This document shows, piece by piece, positions 8,297 through 17,536 of a stretch of DNA of 64,000 nucleotides. Position 1 is the stretch's first letter. Each line of letters starts with the position of its first letter. The stretch spans positions 372,001 to 436,000 of the forward strand of contig NZ_CP067130.1 of NCBI RefSeq assembly GCF_028553745.1, written 5' to 3'. The notes below the pieces were generated by a model, which saw only the letters and a list, made by a program, of their open reading frames with translations, was not told the origin of the DNA and searched no databases. The position numbers and the translations under genes were made by a program. The stretch comes from Paracoccus seriniphilus (GTDB taxonomy: Bacteria; Pseudomonadota; Alphaproteobacteria; Rhodobacterales; Rhodobacteraceae).

Positions 8297-9739
8297 TCAG
8301 TTCGCGAATGGCGGGCAGACTTTCATCTCCAGATAGTCTTCCAGCCCGGCACGTCCTCCCTCGCGGCCATTGCCCGACTGTTTGAACCCGCCAAAGGGCG
8401 AACCATAGCCCGCATCGCGGCCGTTGACATGAATGCCCCCGGCGCGCAGGCGCCGCGCAACGCGGCGGGCACGGATTTCATCGCCGGTTTGCACATAGGC
8501 GGCCAGCCCATAGTCGGTGTCATTGGCCAGGGCGATGGCCTCCTCCTCGGTATCAAAAGGGGTGATGACAAGGACCGGGCCAAAGATCTCCTCGCGCCAG
8601 ATCGCCATTTCCGGGGTGACATCGCAAAAGATCGTCGGACGTACGAACCAGCCGCTTTGCAGATGTGGCGGCAGATCGCCGGGCCGCCCCGGCCCGCCTG
8701 CCAACAGGCGCGCGCCGCCGTCGATTCCCTTGCGGATCATCTTCTGCACGCGCTCATACTGGATTCCATCGAACAGCGGCCCGATATGGTCGCCCTCTTC
8801 GGCCGGATCTCCCACCTCTTGCGCCTCGGCTGCCTGACGGGCGATCTGCAGCGCCCGGTCATAGACGCTGCGTTCGACCAGCATTCGCGTGGGGGCATCG
8901 CAGCTTTGCCCGGTGTTGTAGAAGCAGCCCGCCACGCCTTCGCGAATGCGGGTCTCGAGATCACAATCGGCAAAGATCAGATTGGGCGATTTCCCCCCAA
9001 GTTCCAGCGTGACGCGCTTGACGGTATCAGCGGCGTCCCGCGACACGGCGCTGCCCGCCCTGGTCGAGCCGGTAAAGGACATCATCGCCACATCCGGATG
9101 GCGCGACAGGGCGGCACCCACGGTCGGCCCGTCGCCATGGACAAGGTTGAACACTCCTGCGGGAAAACCGGCCTGATCGATCATCTCGGCATAGATCTGC
9201 GCCGACAGCGGCGTATGCTCCGAAGGTTTCAGCACGCAGGTCGCCCCCGTCGCAAGGGCCGGAATGACCTTCAGCGCGATCTGGTTGACGGGCCAGTTCC
9301 ACGGCGTGATCAGCCCGCAGACGCCAATCGGCTCGCGCGACAGCAGGTCGCCATTGGACAGGGTTTCCTCTTCCTCCAGTTCCTCCAGCGCCTCGATGAA
9401 TGCCAGCAGATGGCCAAGCCCCGCATCGGCCTGAACATCGCGCGACATCGTGGCGGGCGCGCCCATTTCCATGGTGATTGCCCGCGCCAGGTCATCCAGA
9501 CGCTCGCGCGTCACCTCGGCCAGACGGCGCAGCAACGCCAGACGTTCGGCCTTGGATGTCATGCCATAGCTGTCAAAGGCGACCCTGGCCGCCGCCACCG
9601 CGCGATCGACATCGGCGCCATTGCCTAGCGTCAGCACCCCGATCTGCGCATTGGTTGCAGGCGTCAGGATCGGCATGGTCGTGGCGGACCGGGGCGTGAC
9701 CCATTGTCCGTCGATATAGAATTTGTCGATGGTGATCAT
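8297..9739 (-). CDS. NAD(P)-dependent aldehyde dehydrogenase
   Basis: A 480-residue soluble aldehyde dehydrogenase of standard length. The catalytic pair is visible: Glu246 in LELGGK and Cys280 in NTGQSCDAPTRM. The PWNWP (146-150) and FTGST (222-226) cofactor motifs and the C-terminal FGGFKQSGNGREGG motif are also present. Its start overlaps the stop of the enolase-superfamily gene (ATGA), so it is the last gene of the leftward GMC-enolase-ALDH operon. It would oxidise the aldehyde made by the GMC oxidoreductase or formed after dehydration. Subfamily is close to general betaine-aldehyde and glycolaldehyde-type enzymes, and the substrate is not fixed. Confidence 0.92.
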   Translation of the reverse strand: MITIDKFYIDGQWVTPRSATTMPILTPATNAQIGVLTLGNGADVDRAVAAARVAFDSYGMTSKAERLALLRRLAEVTRERLDDLARAITMEMGAPATMSRDVQADAGLGHLLAFIEALEELEEEETLSNGDLLSREPIGVCGLITPWNWPVNQIALKVIPALATGATCVLKPSEHTPLSAQIYAEMIDQAGFPAGVFNLVHGDGPTVGAALSRHPDVAMMSFTGSTRAGSAVSRDAADTVKRVTLELGGKSPNLIFADCDLETRIREGVAGCFYNTGQSCDAPTRMLVERSVYDRALQIARQAAEAQEVGDPAEEGDHIGPLFDGIQYERVQKMIRKGIDGGARLLAGGPGRPGDLPPHLQSGWFVRPTIFCDVTPEMAIWREEIFGPVLVITPFDTEEEAIALANDTDYGLAAYVQTGDEIRARRVARRLRAGGIHVNGRDAGYGSPFGGFKQSGNGREGGRAGLEDYLEMKVCPPFAN

Positions 9740-10959
9740 CTCGATATCCTTCCGGGGGTCACATGGGTCTGGGCCATGTCCAGATGCAATTCGTCGCTGT
9801 CATAGGTCATCGAGGCAATGGCCTCATCGTCCAGTTCCAGCCCCAGACCGGGCTGGGTCGAGGGAATGATATAGCCATCCTCCCACTCGATCCCGCCCTT
9901 GACGCCCTGCATGCAGGGGCCGTCGAATGTGCCGATGCTTTCAAGGATCAGGAAATTCGGCGAGCAGGCCGCAATCTGGATATTCGCCGCCGCCACGATG
10001 GGCCCGCAATACAGATGCGGCGCAATCTGGGCCTGACGGGTTTCGGCCATTCCGGCGATCTTCTTGGCCTCCAGCAGGCCACCGACCCGGCCGAGGTTCA
10101 TCTGCAGGATCGAGGCCGCGCCATATTCCAGAAGCCGTGCGAATTCATGTTTCGTGCAAAGCCGCTCGCCCGCCGCCACGGGGACCGAGGTGAAAGCCGC
10201 GACCTGCGCCATATCTGCAGGGTTTTCCGGCGGCACGGGTTCCTCGAACCACAGCGGGTCATAGGGTTCGATCGCGCGGGCCAGCCGCTTGGCACCCGAG
10301 ACGGTGAACTGGCCATGGGTGCCGAACAGCAGATCGGCGCGATCCCCGACGGCATCGCGGATCTGGCGGCAGAATTCGACGCTGCGGGTGATATCCTCGC
10401 GCCGGGGCTGATGGCCGTCAAAGATGGTGAAGGGCCCGGCCGGATCGAATTTCAGCGCCGTGAACCCCTGATCAACCATGCTGACGGCGATTTCGGCAGC
10501 GATGGAGGCATCATTATAGGCATTCGGCCGGTCGGGGTCGGGATAGACGTCGCCCTGCGCCGGATAAATATAGGAATAGCTGCGCAGCCGGTCATGGACG
10601 CGCCCGCCCAGAAGCTCATGCACCGGCCGGTCGGCGGCCTTGCCGATGATGTCCCAGCAGGCCATCTCCAGTCCGCTGAAGGTTCCCATCACGCTGACAT
10701 CGGGGCGCTGGGTAAAGCCCGCGCCATAGACCTTGCGGAACAGCAGTTCGATGCGGGCGGGGTCAGCCCCCTCGAAATGCCGGGCAAACATGTCGCGGGC
10801 CATGGCGCAGCAGGTCTGGGGACCGAAGGTGGCATTATAGATCTCGCCCACGCCGGTGATGCCGCAGGCGGTGGTCAGGCGGACAAAGATGAAATAGCGC
10901 CCCCCGTGACGCGGCGGTGGATTGGCAACGATGAAGGTTTCAAGTTTTTCAAGGCGCAT
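9736..10959 (-). CDS. Enolase-superfamily enzyme (mandelate racemase/muconate lactonizing type), probable acid-sugar dehydratase
   Basis: A 407-residue member of the mandelate racemase group. It has the capping domain at residues about 1-130 and then the barrel, with metal-ligand motifs LWFEEPVPPEN and AAGERLCTKHE and a His-containing end motif IAPHLYCGP. The GTHGQF strand (about residues 215-220) places an Asp/His-type acid-base residue where sugar-acid dehydratases have theirs. A KxK racemase motif is not evident, although LKFDP occupies that strand. So dehydration of an acid sugar is the better guess over racemisation. It is coupled to the aldehyde dehydrogenase gene by a 4 bp overlap and lies 28 bp after the GMC gene. 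Confidence 0.85.
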   Translation of the reverse strand: MRLEKLETFIVANPPPRHGGRYFIFVRLTTACGITGVGEIYNATFGPQTCCAMARDMFARHFEGADPARIELLFRKVYGAGFTQRPDVSVMGTFSGLEMACWDIIGKAADRPVHELLGGRVHDRLRSYSYIYPAQGDVYPDPDRPNAYNDASIAAEIAVSMVDQGFTALKFDPAGPFTIFDGHQPRREDITRSVEFCRQIRDAVGDRADLLFGTHGQFTVSGAKRLARAIEPYDPLWFEEPVPPENPADMAQVAAFTSVPVAAGERLCTKHEFARLLEYGAASILQMNLGRVGGLLEAKKIAGMAETRQAQIAPHLYCGPIVAAANIQIAACSPNFLILESIGTFDGPCMQGVKGGIEWEDGYIIPSTQPGLGLELDDEAIASMTYDSDELHLDMAQTHVTPGRISR

Positions 10960-10987
10960 GAATGTTCTTTCCTGGCTTGGAATGTGA

Positions 10988-12604
10988 TCAGCCTGCGTCC
11001 TGCAGGATCATCTCGGCGGCCCGCATCGCCAACATCATGGTCGGGGCATTGGTATTGCCCGAGGTGATATTGGGAAAGGCCGAGGCATCAACCACCCGCA
11101 ACCCCGGCACGCCATGCACCTGCAGCCGCGCGTTCACGACGGAATCTCCGGCATCATTTCCCATGCGGCAGGTGCAGCTTGGATGATAGACGGTGGCGGC
11201 GCGATCGCGAAAGTCCTGCAACAGTGCCGCGTCATCCATGGCCGCGAATGAGGCTCGTTTCGGGGCGCGCGTCACGGATTTCATCTCGGGCGTTTGCGCC
11301 AGCGCGCGGATGACGCGACCGGCCCGGATGGCGGCCTTGCGATCCTGTTCGGTCGCCAGCGAATTGGGCCTGATTGCCGGAGCATCGCGATGATCGGGCG
11401 AGCGAATGCAGACCGATCCGCGACTGCTGGGGCGACAGACCTGTGCCGAGATCAGATAGCCGCCGTTCCGGTCCATCTCGATTCCGCCTTCGGATGTGAT
11501 CCGGTAGGAGGCCGGGTTGCAGAACAGCTGCAAATCCGGCGCCGCCACATCCGGCCCCGAGCGGACAAAGCCGCCAACCTGATTGACCGGCACCGACAGC
11601 GGGCCGCGCCGGGTCAGGACATAGCGCAGCCCGGCCCGCAACCGTCCCAGCCGATTGCCCAGGATGTTGTTCAGGGTTTCCCTGTTCGCGGTGAACTGAT
11701 GGGTGATCGCCAGATGGTCCTGCAGCCCCTGCCCGACCTGGGGCAAATCATGACGCAGCGGAATGCCCCGCGATTTCAGCAAGCGTGCCGGACCTATGCC
11801 CGACAGTTGCAGGATCTGCGGCGAATTGATCGCACCCGCGCTGAGGATGACCTCCCTGCGGGCGGTGACCCGCCGGCTTCTGCCGTGTTGTTCAAAGCTC
11901 AGCCCGACGACCTTCGGGCCATTGAACTCCAGCCGGGAGACATGGGCATGGGTGATTACCCGCAGGGTCGACCGCTTCATTGCGGGGCGCAGAAAGGCAT
12001 CCGCTGCCGACCAGCGCCGCCCGCGGCGCACATTGCTGCGGTAATAGCCCAGGCCCTCGCCGCCCTCGCGGTTCATGTCATCCATCACGTCAAATCCGGC
12101 CTGCCGGGCTGCCGTCAGGAAGCGGGCACTGAAAGGGTGCATCTGGTCTGACAGATCCTGCACCCAGACAGGGCCTCCCGCTGTCGCGCGACCCGCTGCC
12201 TCATGACCCGAGGGCGTCTCCATCGCGTCATAGATCCGCTGCACGGCGGGCCAGCCCCAGCCATCTGCGCCGGCCGCCACCCAATCCTCGAAATCGCGGG
12301 CCTGTCCGCGCACATAGGCCATGGCATTGATCGAACTGGACCCGCCGATCACCCGCCCGCGCGGCCAATAGCTGCTGCGCCCCGACAGGCCCTCATCGGC
12401 CTCGGTGTGATAGCCCCAGTTCAGAGCAGGATTGGCATAGTTGATCGCATAGCCGATGGGAATCTTGATCCAGAAACGGGCATCGCTGCCCCCGGCCTCC
12501 AGCAGCAGAACGCTGAAACGGCCATTGCGCGTCAGCCGGTCGGCCAGAACACAGCCTGCGGAACCCGCCCCGACGAGGATAAAGTCATAGTCATCTTCCG
12601 GCAT
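10988..12604 (-). CDS. GMC-family FAD oxidoreductase (choline dehydrogenase-like)
   Basis: A 538-residue flavoprotein alcohol dehydrogenase or oxidase. The FAD-binding start is ILVGAGSAGCVLADRL (residues about 9-24), GMC signature 1 is GGSSSINAMAYVRG near 86-99, and signature 2 is GAINSPQILQLSGIGP near 255-270. The active-site His is in VYHPSCTCRMG and the partner Asn in SGNTNAPTMM near the C-terminus. Choline dehydrogenase is the best-known relative, but many GMC enzymes oxidise other alcohols and sugars. It is the first gene of the leftward operon, divergent from a LysR-family gene that is likely its regulator. Confidence 0.9.
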   Translation of the reverse strand: MPEDDYDFILVGAGSAGCVLADRLTRNGRFSVLLLEAGGSDARFWIKIPIGYAINYANPALNWGYHTEADEGLSGRSSYWPRGRVIGGSSSINAMAYVRGQARDFEDWVAAGADGWGWPAVQRIYDAMETPSGHEAAGRATAGGPVWVQDLSDQMHPFSARFLTAARQAGFDVMDDMNREGGEGLGYYRSNVRRGRRWSAADAFLRPAMKRSTLRVITHAHVSRLEFNGPKVVGLSFEQHGRSRRVTARREVILSAGAINSPQILQLSGIGPARLLKSRGIPLRHDLPQVGQGLQDHLAITHQFTANRETLNNILGNRLGRLRAGLRYVLTRRGPLSVPVNQVGGFVRSGPDVAAPDLQLFCNPASYRITSEGGIEMDRNGGYLISAQVCRPSSRGSVCIRSPDHRDAPAIRPNSLATEQDRKAAIRAGRVIRALAQTPEMKSVTRAPKRASFAAMDDAALLQDFRDRAATVYHPSCTCRMGNDAGDSVVNARLQVHGVPGLRVVDASAFPNITSGNTNAPTMMLAMRAAEMILQDAG

Positions 12605-12770
12605 CTTTGCGGCCCGCCCGGCTGTTGTCCTGTGCTGAACAATCAGTCAGCCCGCGTTCCGAATGACAAGCAATGGCTTTGACCGCTTTGACCCCATCTG
12701 AATTTGTGCAAAGCGATTTGCCTTGGCGGCCGATAGCCGTCACCATGGGACGAAAGACAGATGGATCCTC

Positions 12771-13652
12771 ATGCGTCGTTTGCCCCATGTCACCTGGCTG
12801 CGTTCATTCGAAGCCGCCGCCCGCCACAGCTCTTTCAGCGCGGCTGCGGATGAGTTGAACCTGACCCCCGCTGCAGTCAGCCAGCAAATCCGCCTGCTGG
12901 AACAACATCTGGACATGCAGTTGTTCAAACGGCTGGCCAAGGGCGTCGAACTGACCGACATGGGGCAGGCCTATGCCCTGCCGATCCGCAAATCCTTCCT
13001 GACCATGCAGACCGCCACCGACGGGCTGTTTGGCAAGAAGCGCAAATCGATCATCCGGGTGCGGGCCTCGATCTCTTTTGCCGCGCTGCTGCTGGCCCCG
13101 CGCCTGAATGCCTTTCGCCAGCAGCATCCCGACATCGAGATCGAACTTTCGACCACCGTCTGGGCAGACCGAATGAGCGACGCCAGCATCGATCTGGACA
13201 TTCGTTATGGGGATGGCGACTGGCCGGAGCACAATATCCATCGCCTGCAGGTCGCTGCGGCCACGATCATCTGCCATCCTGACTATGCCGCGACACTGGG
13301 CGACATGCCCTCGGCCGCGATCCTGACGGCGGCCGACATCGTGCAGGTCGTCGGCTCGGAAACGGACTGGGACCGCCTGTTCGAACATTGTGGCTTTGAC
13401 CAGCCGCGTCCCGATCACTGGATGAAGGCGGATTCATCGCTGATCGCCCTGCAGATCCTGCGGGCCGGCCATGGCTGTTCCATCATCAGCCGCAGCTTCG
13501 CCCGACAGGATCTGCAGAGCGGCACATTGGTCGCACCCTATCCGGTCGAGATCCCGATGGGTGAAAGCTTTTTTCTGGTCGAACGCAACGATATGGGCCC
13601 GCGCGGCGATATCGAGGTCTTCATCGAATGGCTTTGTGGTCAACATCTGTAG
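12771..13652 (+). CDS. LysR-family regulator (GcvA-like)
   Basis: A 293-residue regulator starting at ATG 12771 (MRRLPHVTWLRSFEAAARH). The frame can be extended to a TTG at 12723, but the ATG gives the normal LysR start right before the winged helix (SAAADELNLTPAAVSQQIRLLE). The rest is the effector-binding domain. It is transcribed away from the GMC-enolase-ALDH operon with 166 bp between, the usual arrangement for a LysR protein and its target. Confidence 0.92.
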   Translation: MRRLPHVTWLRSFEAAARHSSFSAAADELNLTPAAVSQQIRLLEQHLDMQLFKRLAKGVELTDMGQAYALPIRKSFLTMQTATDGLFGKKRKSIIRVRASISFAALLLAPRLNAFRQQHPDIEIELSTTVWADRMSDASIDLDIRYGDGDWPEHNIHRLQVAAATIICHPDYAATLGDMPSAAILTAADIVQVVGSETDWDRLFEHCGFDQPRPDHWMKADSSLIALQILRAGHGCSIISRSFARQDLQSGTLVAPYPVEIPMGESFFLVERNDMGPRGDIEVFIEWLCGQHL

Positions 13653-13688
13653 ATGTCGTTTTCGGATCGCAACGCCGGTGCGGGCCCA

Positions 13689-14906
13689 TCAATGGCTGCC
13701 CTGGCCCCAGGCCGCGTGGCGCGCCCGGCGCAGCAATCCTGCCAGCAGCGCCAATCCGGCCAGATCGACCAGCAGCACCAGTCCCAGCAGACCCGGAAGC
13801 CCCAGGCCCGATGTGACCCAGGCCGCCACGGTCGGGGCCGCGCCCATCATCAGCAGCCCGATCATCGCGATCATGCCAAGGCGCCGGGCAAAGCCTGCGC
13901 CGGGCAGCCAATGTGCCGCAAGCAGCGGGCGCAGAATCGTATGCATCCCGTAACAGCCGCCCTGAACGATCAGCGCCAGAAGCGCGATCTTCAGCCCGCC
14001 TCCCGCAAACAGCAGCAGGGGCGGCACAAGCATGACCGAAAACAGCCATAGCGCGGCCCGTTCCGGGGACAGCCAGCCCTGCACCCTTTCCCACAACAAC
14101 CGTCCGGCGATCTGCGCCGGGCCCAGCACCATCGGCAGCAACAGCGCCCCCGACAAACCGCGCGCATCTGCCAGTTGCGCGGGCAGTTGGAACAGCAGTG
14201 CCGCATGGCCCAGCATCAACAGCGCAAATGCCGTCCCAAGGGCGAATGTCCGCGCAGCCGGCACCCTGACGGGAACCGCGGCGGGCGCACTGTGCTGCGC
14301 GCCCTCGCCTCGTGGATCAGAGGGCAGGATCGCCGTTGCGAACAGCGCCATGACGGCAAGAACCATCATGATCCAACGCCACCCCAACCCGGTCGAGGCC
14401 AGAACACCGACCAGCGGAAAGGTCAGCAATGTGGCAAATCCGGCAATCAGCGTGATCAGCGTGATCGGGCGGCGTGCTTCGGCTCCGAAACGACGGATCA
14501 TCAGGCTGAAGCAGGGATCATAGAGCGTCATCGCCATGGGTGCGCCCAGCAGGACCAGCGCCATGGTGAACAGCCAGACATTTGCCGCCCAGGCCGCAAG
14601 CATCAACAGCCCGGCCCCGCAAAATCCGGCAAGGCGCATGGCCGGTCCCGCAGCGCCCCGGTCCACGACCATTCCGGCAAGCGGAGACAGCAGCGCCCAA
14701 GCCAGGACACCTGCACTCATTGCCCCCGAGACGGCGACGGACGACCATCCGCTTTGGGCCAGAAGATGCGGCAAGAGCGCCGGCATCAGGTAGTAGAAGG
14801 CCGACCAGAACAGCAGTTGCGCCACCGCGTGACGCAGCACGAAGACACGATCCGCGCGCAAGTGATCCATGCAGTCCCCGGAAACGGGGTCGTCGCCAAC
14901 AGCCAC
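13689..14906 (-). CDS. Major facilitator superfamily transporter
   Basis: A 405-residue inner-membrane protein with about 12 hydrophobic segments (for example LLFWSAFYYLMPALLPHLLA and GLGLPGLLGLVLLVDLAGLALLAGLL) and a central basic loop. A GTG start at 14906 is preceded by the ribosome site AGGGAGGA. It belongs to a small MFS group with few charged loops. The substrate cannot be told. It converges on the LysR gene and is separated from OsmC by 174 bp in which I see nothing else. Confidence 0.85.
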   Translation of the reverse strand: MAVGDDPVSGDCMDHLRADRVFVLRHAVAQLLFWSAFYYLMPALLPHLLAQSGWSSVAVSGAMSAGVLAWALLSPLAGMVVDRGAAGPAMRLAGFCGAGLLMLAAWAANVWLFTMALVLLGAPMAMTLYDPCFSLMIRRFGAEARRPITLITLIAGFATLLTFPLVGVLASTGLGWRWIMMVLAVMALFATAILPSDPRGEGAQHSAPAAVPVRVPAARTFALGTAFALLMLGHAALLFQLPAQLADARGLSGALLLPMVLGPAQIAGRLLWERVQGWLSPERAALWLFSVMLVPPLLLFAGGGLKIALLALIVQGGCYGMHTILRPLLAAHWLPGAGFARRLGMIAMIGLLMMGAAPTVAAWVTSGLGLPGLLGLVLLVDLAGLALLAGLLRRARHAAWGQGSH

Positions 14907-15080
14907 CAGATTCCTCCCTCTGCGTGTTAGCTGTCACGATCTGTCGTTGCCTGTCAAAGCATCTTTTGCCGGGTCCGGATGACTTGCGGCTTCCCTGCCC
15001 GCCTGCCACAGGCATTTGTGCGCGGCCTCCGGCAGGCAGACCGGAATCCTGCCTCTGCGTCCCATCGGGTGGCAGCGCGA

Positions 15081-15485
15081 TCACTCCTTGCGCCGGATGG
15101 TTCCGACCAGTTCGGTCGCGGCTGTCAGCGTGTTGTAGATGGTCCCGTATTTCTGCAGGTTCCGGTGCAACAGATCCAGCCTCTGATCGCTTTCATCCGT
15201 ATCGACGGTGATTTCATAGTCGATACGGATGATCTTGGGCGGGCTGTCCTGACGCCGCGCATGCAGGCTGATATCCATGCCGCGCAGATTGAAATCCAGC
15301 ATCGGCAGGACCCGCTCGGTGCCCTTCAACATGCAGGCAGCAAGGCTTGCCAGCAACAGTTCCGCCGGGTTGAACGCGTCATCGCGCCCCTGCATGTCCG
15401 TATCCAGCACGATCCGCGCGCCCTTGGTGCCGGCCTCGGAGCCGTGATGGTCGATCCGCCGTGCGGTGACATTGTATTCCAGCAT
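15081..15485 (-). CDS. OsmC/Ohr-family protein
   Basis: A 134-residue OsmC-fold protein. The family carries two redox-active cysteines used in thiol peroxidase activity. Here one Cys is in ELLLASLAACML, the conserved helix of the family, but no second cysteine is visible near the C-terminus, so peroxidase activity is doubtful. It lies 31 bp after the thioredoxin-like gene on the same strand and may be the last gene of the ArsR-permease operon. Confidence 0.8.
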   Translation of the reverse strand: MLEYNVTARRIDHHGSEAGTKGARIVLDTDMQGRDDAFNPAELLLASLAACMLKGTERVLPMLDFNLRGMDISLHARRQDSPPKIIRIDYEITVDTDESDQRLDLLHRNLQKYGTIYNTLTAATELVGTIRRKE

Positions 15486-15516
15486 CTCGCCGCCTTTCCG
15501 TTATGATTCCGGCAGC

Positions 15517-15753
15517 CTAGGCGCCCAGCCATTGTTCCAGCCTGGCCGCATCGGGCAGACCGCCCGCGTGGACAAGCTTGCCATCGACGGCAATGCCGGG
15601 GGTCGACATGACACCCGCCATGGCGATGGACTTGGCGTCCGCGACCTTTTCGATCGCGACCTCGACGCCCAGTTTCGCGGCCGCCTCCTGCACCATCCTT
15701 TCGGTCGCCTCGCAGCGCTTGCAGCCGGGGCCATAGATCTTGACCGTTTTCAT
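15517..15753 (-). CDS. Small thioredoxin-like protein with CxxC motif (redox-active disulfide protein 2 type)
   Basis: A 78-residue single-domain protein starting MKTVKIYGPGCKRCEATERM. The CKRC motif sits at residues 11-14, as in the short glutaredoxin-like proteins that accompany DUF318/ArsP-type permeases. A longer reading to 15840 overlaps the permease gene and is discarded. It lies directly downstream of the permease gene and is probably its partner in thiol or metal handling. Confidence 0.85.
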   Translation of the reverse strand: MKTVKIYGPGCKRCEATERMVQEAAAKLGVEVAIEKVADAKSIAMAGVMSTPGIAVDGKLVHAGGLPDAARLEQWLGA

Positions 15754-15787
15754 GGTCTTTCCTTTCATGTGGCAGAATGCTTGGAAA

Positions 15788-16846
15788 TCAGAGCAGGAAG
15801 TTGAACAGATAGCCCGTCGCCAGGATCCCGACCGACACAACGGCGATGAAGATCGCGATCAGCCGCAGCGTCAGGACCTGCTTGAGGATGATCATCTCGG
15901 GCAGGGACAAGGCGATCACCGACATCATGAAGGCAAGCGTCGTTCCAAGGGCCGCACCCTTGCCCAGCAATGCCTCGACGATGGGAATGACCCCGGCGGC
16001 ATTGGTATACATCGGCACGCCCACGACCACCGCCGCCGGAACCGACCACCAGGCCTCGCCGCCCATGATCTTCAGCATCATTGCCTCGGGGACATAGCCA
16101 TGGATCGCCGCGCCGATGCCGATGCCCACCAGAACCCAGATCCAGACCTTGCCGACGATCTCGCGCACCTGCTCGGCACCGGTTTTCAGCCGGTCGACGA
16201 AGGTGATCTGTTCTTCCGGCAGGTCACCGACGGGGGCGGCGGTCATCTCGCGCACCCAGTCCTGCAAGAAGCGCTCCAGCCCCATCTTGCCCAGCACAAA
16301 ACCCGAGACGGTGGCGATGGTAAAGCCGAAGACAAGGTAGATCGTGGCGATCTTCCAGCCGACAAGGCCATAAAGCAGCCCCAACCCCACCGGCCCCACC
16401 ATCGGCCCCGCGATCAGGAACGAGAATGTCACACCCAGCGGAATCCCCGCCGAGACAAAGCCGATGAAAAGCGGCACTGACGAGCAGGAACAGAAGGGCG
16501 TAAAGACGCCCAGCAGCGCGGCCAGCGGATAGCCCCAGATCTCGCGCTTGCCGGCAAGAATGCTGCGGGTCTTTTCGGGGCTGAACCAGCTGCGCAGCAC
16601 GCCGGTGACAAAGACGATACCCGTCAGCAGCAAAAGCACCTTGGGCACGTCATAAGCAAAGAAGGCAATCGCCTCGCCGGTATGGCTGTGGCGTTCGACG
16701 GGAAATTGCGCCGTGATCCATTCGGAAAAGGGGACAAGCTGGCCATAGGCCAGCCAACCCAGAACGGCAAGGCCGGCAATTCCGGCATACCATGTCCGGT
16801 CCGACAAGGGCTGTTTCAGATGACCTTCATGGGGTTCCGAACTCAT
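15788..16846 (-). CDS. Permease of the DUF318/ArsP family
   Basis: A 352-residue membrane protein with eight or more transmembrane segments. The hallmark is TPFCSCSSVPLFIGF (about residues 112-126), the cysteine motif shared by ArsP-type organoarsenical exporters and the related Cu/Zn efflux group. A second family motif is GVPMYTNAAGVIPI in the C-terminal half. An N-terminal tail with several His residues and a cytoplasmic loop (about 195-225) may bind metal. Its start overlaps the ArsR stop by 4 bp, and a thioredoxin-like gene follows. Export of a metal or metalloid is expected, but which one is unknown. Confidence 0.87.
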   Translation of the reverse strand: MSSEPHEGHLKQPLSDRTWYAGIAGLAVLGWLAYGQLVPFSEWITAQFPVERHSHTGEAIAFFAYDVPKVLLLLTGIVFVTGVLRSWFSPEKTRSILAGKREIWGYPLAALLGVFTPFCSCSSVPLFIGFVSAGIPLGVTFSFLIAGPMVGPVGLGLLYGLVGWKIATIYLVFGFTIATVSGFVLGKMGLERFLQDWVREMTAAPVGDLPEEQITFVDRLKTGAEQVREIVGKVWIWVLVGIGIGAAIHGYVPEAMMLKIMGGEAWWSVPAAVVVGVPMYTNAAGVIPIVEALLGKGAALGTTLAFMMSVIALSLPEMIILKQVLTLRLIAIFIAVVSVGILATGYLFNFLL

Positions 16847-17142
16847 GTCATTTCCCTTTCAAGGATTTTCTCTGCCGTCAGGACGGCAGAGATGACGGCC
16901 ATGATTTCCCGAGGCAGATCGGGATTGCGCCGATAGCGAACCCATTGCGCATCCCGCCGGTCGACGACCAGTCCGGCCTCGCGCAGCACTTTCATGTGGC
17001 GTGACATGCGGCTCTGGCTGGCATTCAGCCGGTCCATCAGTTCGCAGACGCAATGCTCTCCACCGTCCCAGAGGATGGCCAGCGCGGCGCGGCGGGTCGA
17101 ATCACATAGGGCGTTCAATATCTCTTGCATGTGTTCATTCAT
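16843..17142 (-). CDS. ArsR-family metalloregulator
   Basis: A 99-residue winged-helix repressor. The sequence GEHCVCELMDRLNASQSRMSRHMKVL carries the ELCVCDL-like metal motif with two cysteines (C32 and C34) at the start of the recognition region, as in arsenic and antimony sensors. Its start codon lies inside an inverted repeat (17140-17161), which suggests tight autoregulation. It is the first gene of the operon with the DUF318 permease (4 bp overlap) and the thioredoxin-like gene. Confidence 0.9.
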   Translation of the reverse strand: MNEHMQEILNALCDSTRRAALAILWDGGEHCVCELMDRLNASQSRMSRHMKVLREAGLVVDRRDAQWVRYRRNPDLPREIMAVISAVLTAEKILEREMT

Positions 17143-17164
17143 ATGCGCCCACCCGCATATGCGC
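17140..17164. promoter_or_regulatory. Probable ArsR operator overlapping the arsR-type start codon
   Basis: CATATGCG at 17140-17147 and CGCATATG at 17154-17161 are perfect 8 bp arms around a 6-base spacer. The same half also repeats directly as CATATGCGC at 17140 and 17156. The first arm includes the initiation codon of the ArsR-family gene. Confidence 0.65.
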
Positions 17165-17536
17165 TTTGATCCATGTCAAACCTTTTGACAGAATCTCTCT
17201 TGCCTGGCCGGGAATCGCAGGCCCGGGAAACCCGAACCCCAGCTTGCGTGACCTTGCCACACACCTCGGCGCTTCCCGACCGTTCGGGGTGCCAGAGCCA
17301 AGGGCAATACTGCCGTTTGAGACGGGTAGAAACTTTCGATGAAATCTTCGTATGACAATGTCTTGACAGCAAAGATCAGATACATGACGTAGCGCGCGAC
17401 GGCGGCGGCAGAAGATTGACTGCCGCGGCCTCTGTCGGCGGAACACCGACCGGGGCTCAGCTCGTCGTCATAAATCTGTTTCACACAACGCGCGGTGCCT
17501 GTATGGAGGCCCCCGAAATCAAGCCGGAGGGGGCTC
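17165..17536. other. Intergenic region before the PiT gene
   Basis: About 370 bases without a gene that I can support. It holds a possible -35-like TTGACA at 17363-17368 without a convincing -10, and a good ribosome site (GGAGG at 17526-17530) for the GTG start at 17537. Short open frames here lack any recognisable sequence. I see no clear PhoB box. Confidence 0.4.

Noticed and set aside
17360..17400. PhoB box before the PiT phosphate transporter
   Set aside because: TTGACAGC and CATGAC resemble parts of a Pho box, but no two 7 bp direct repeats with proper spacing can be found.
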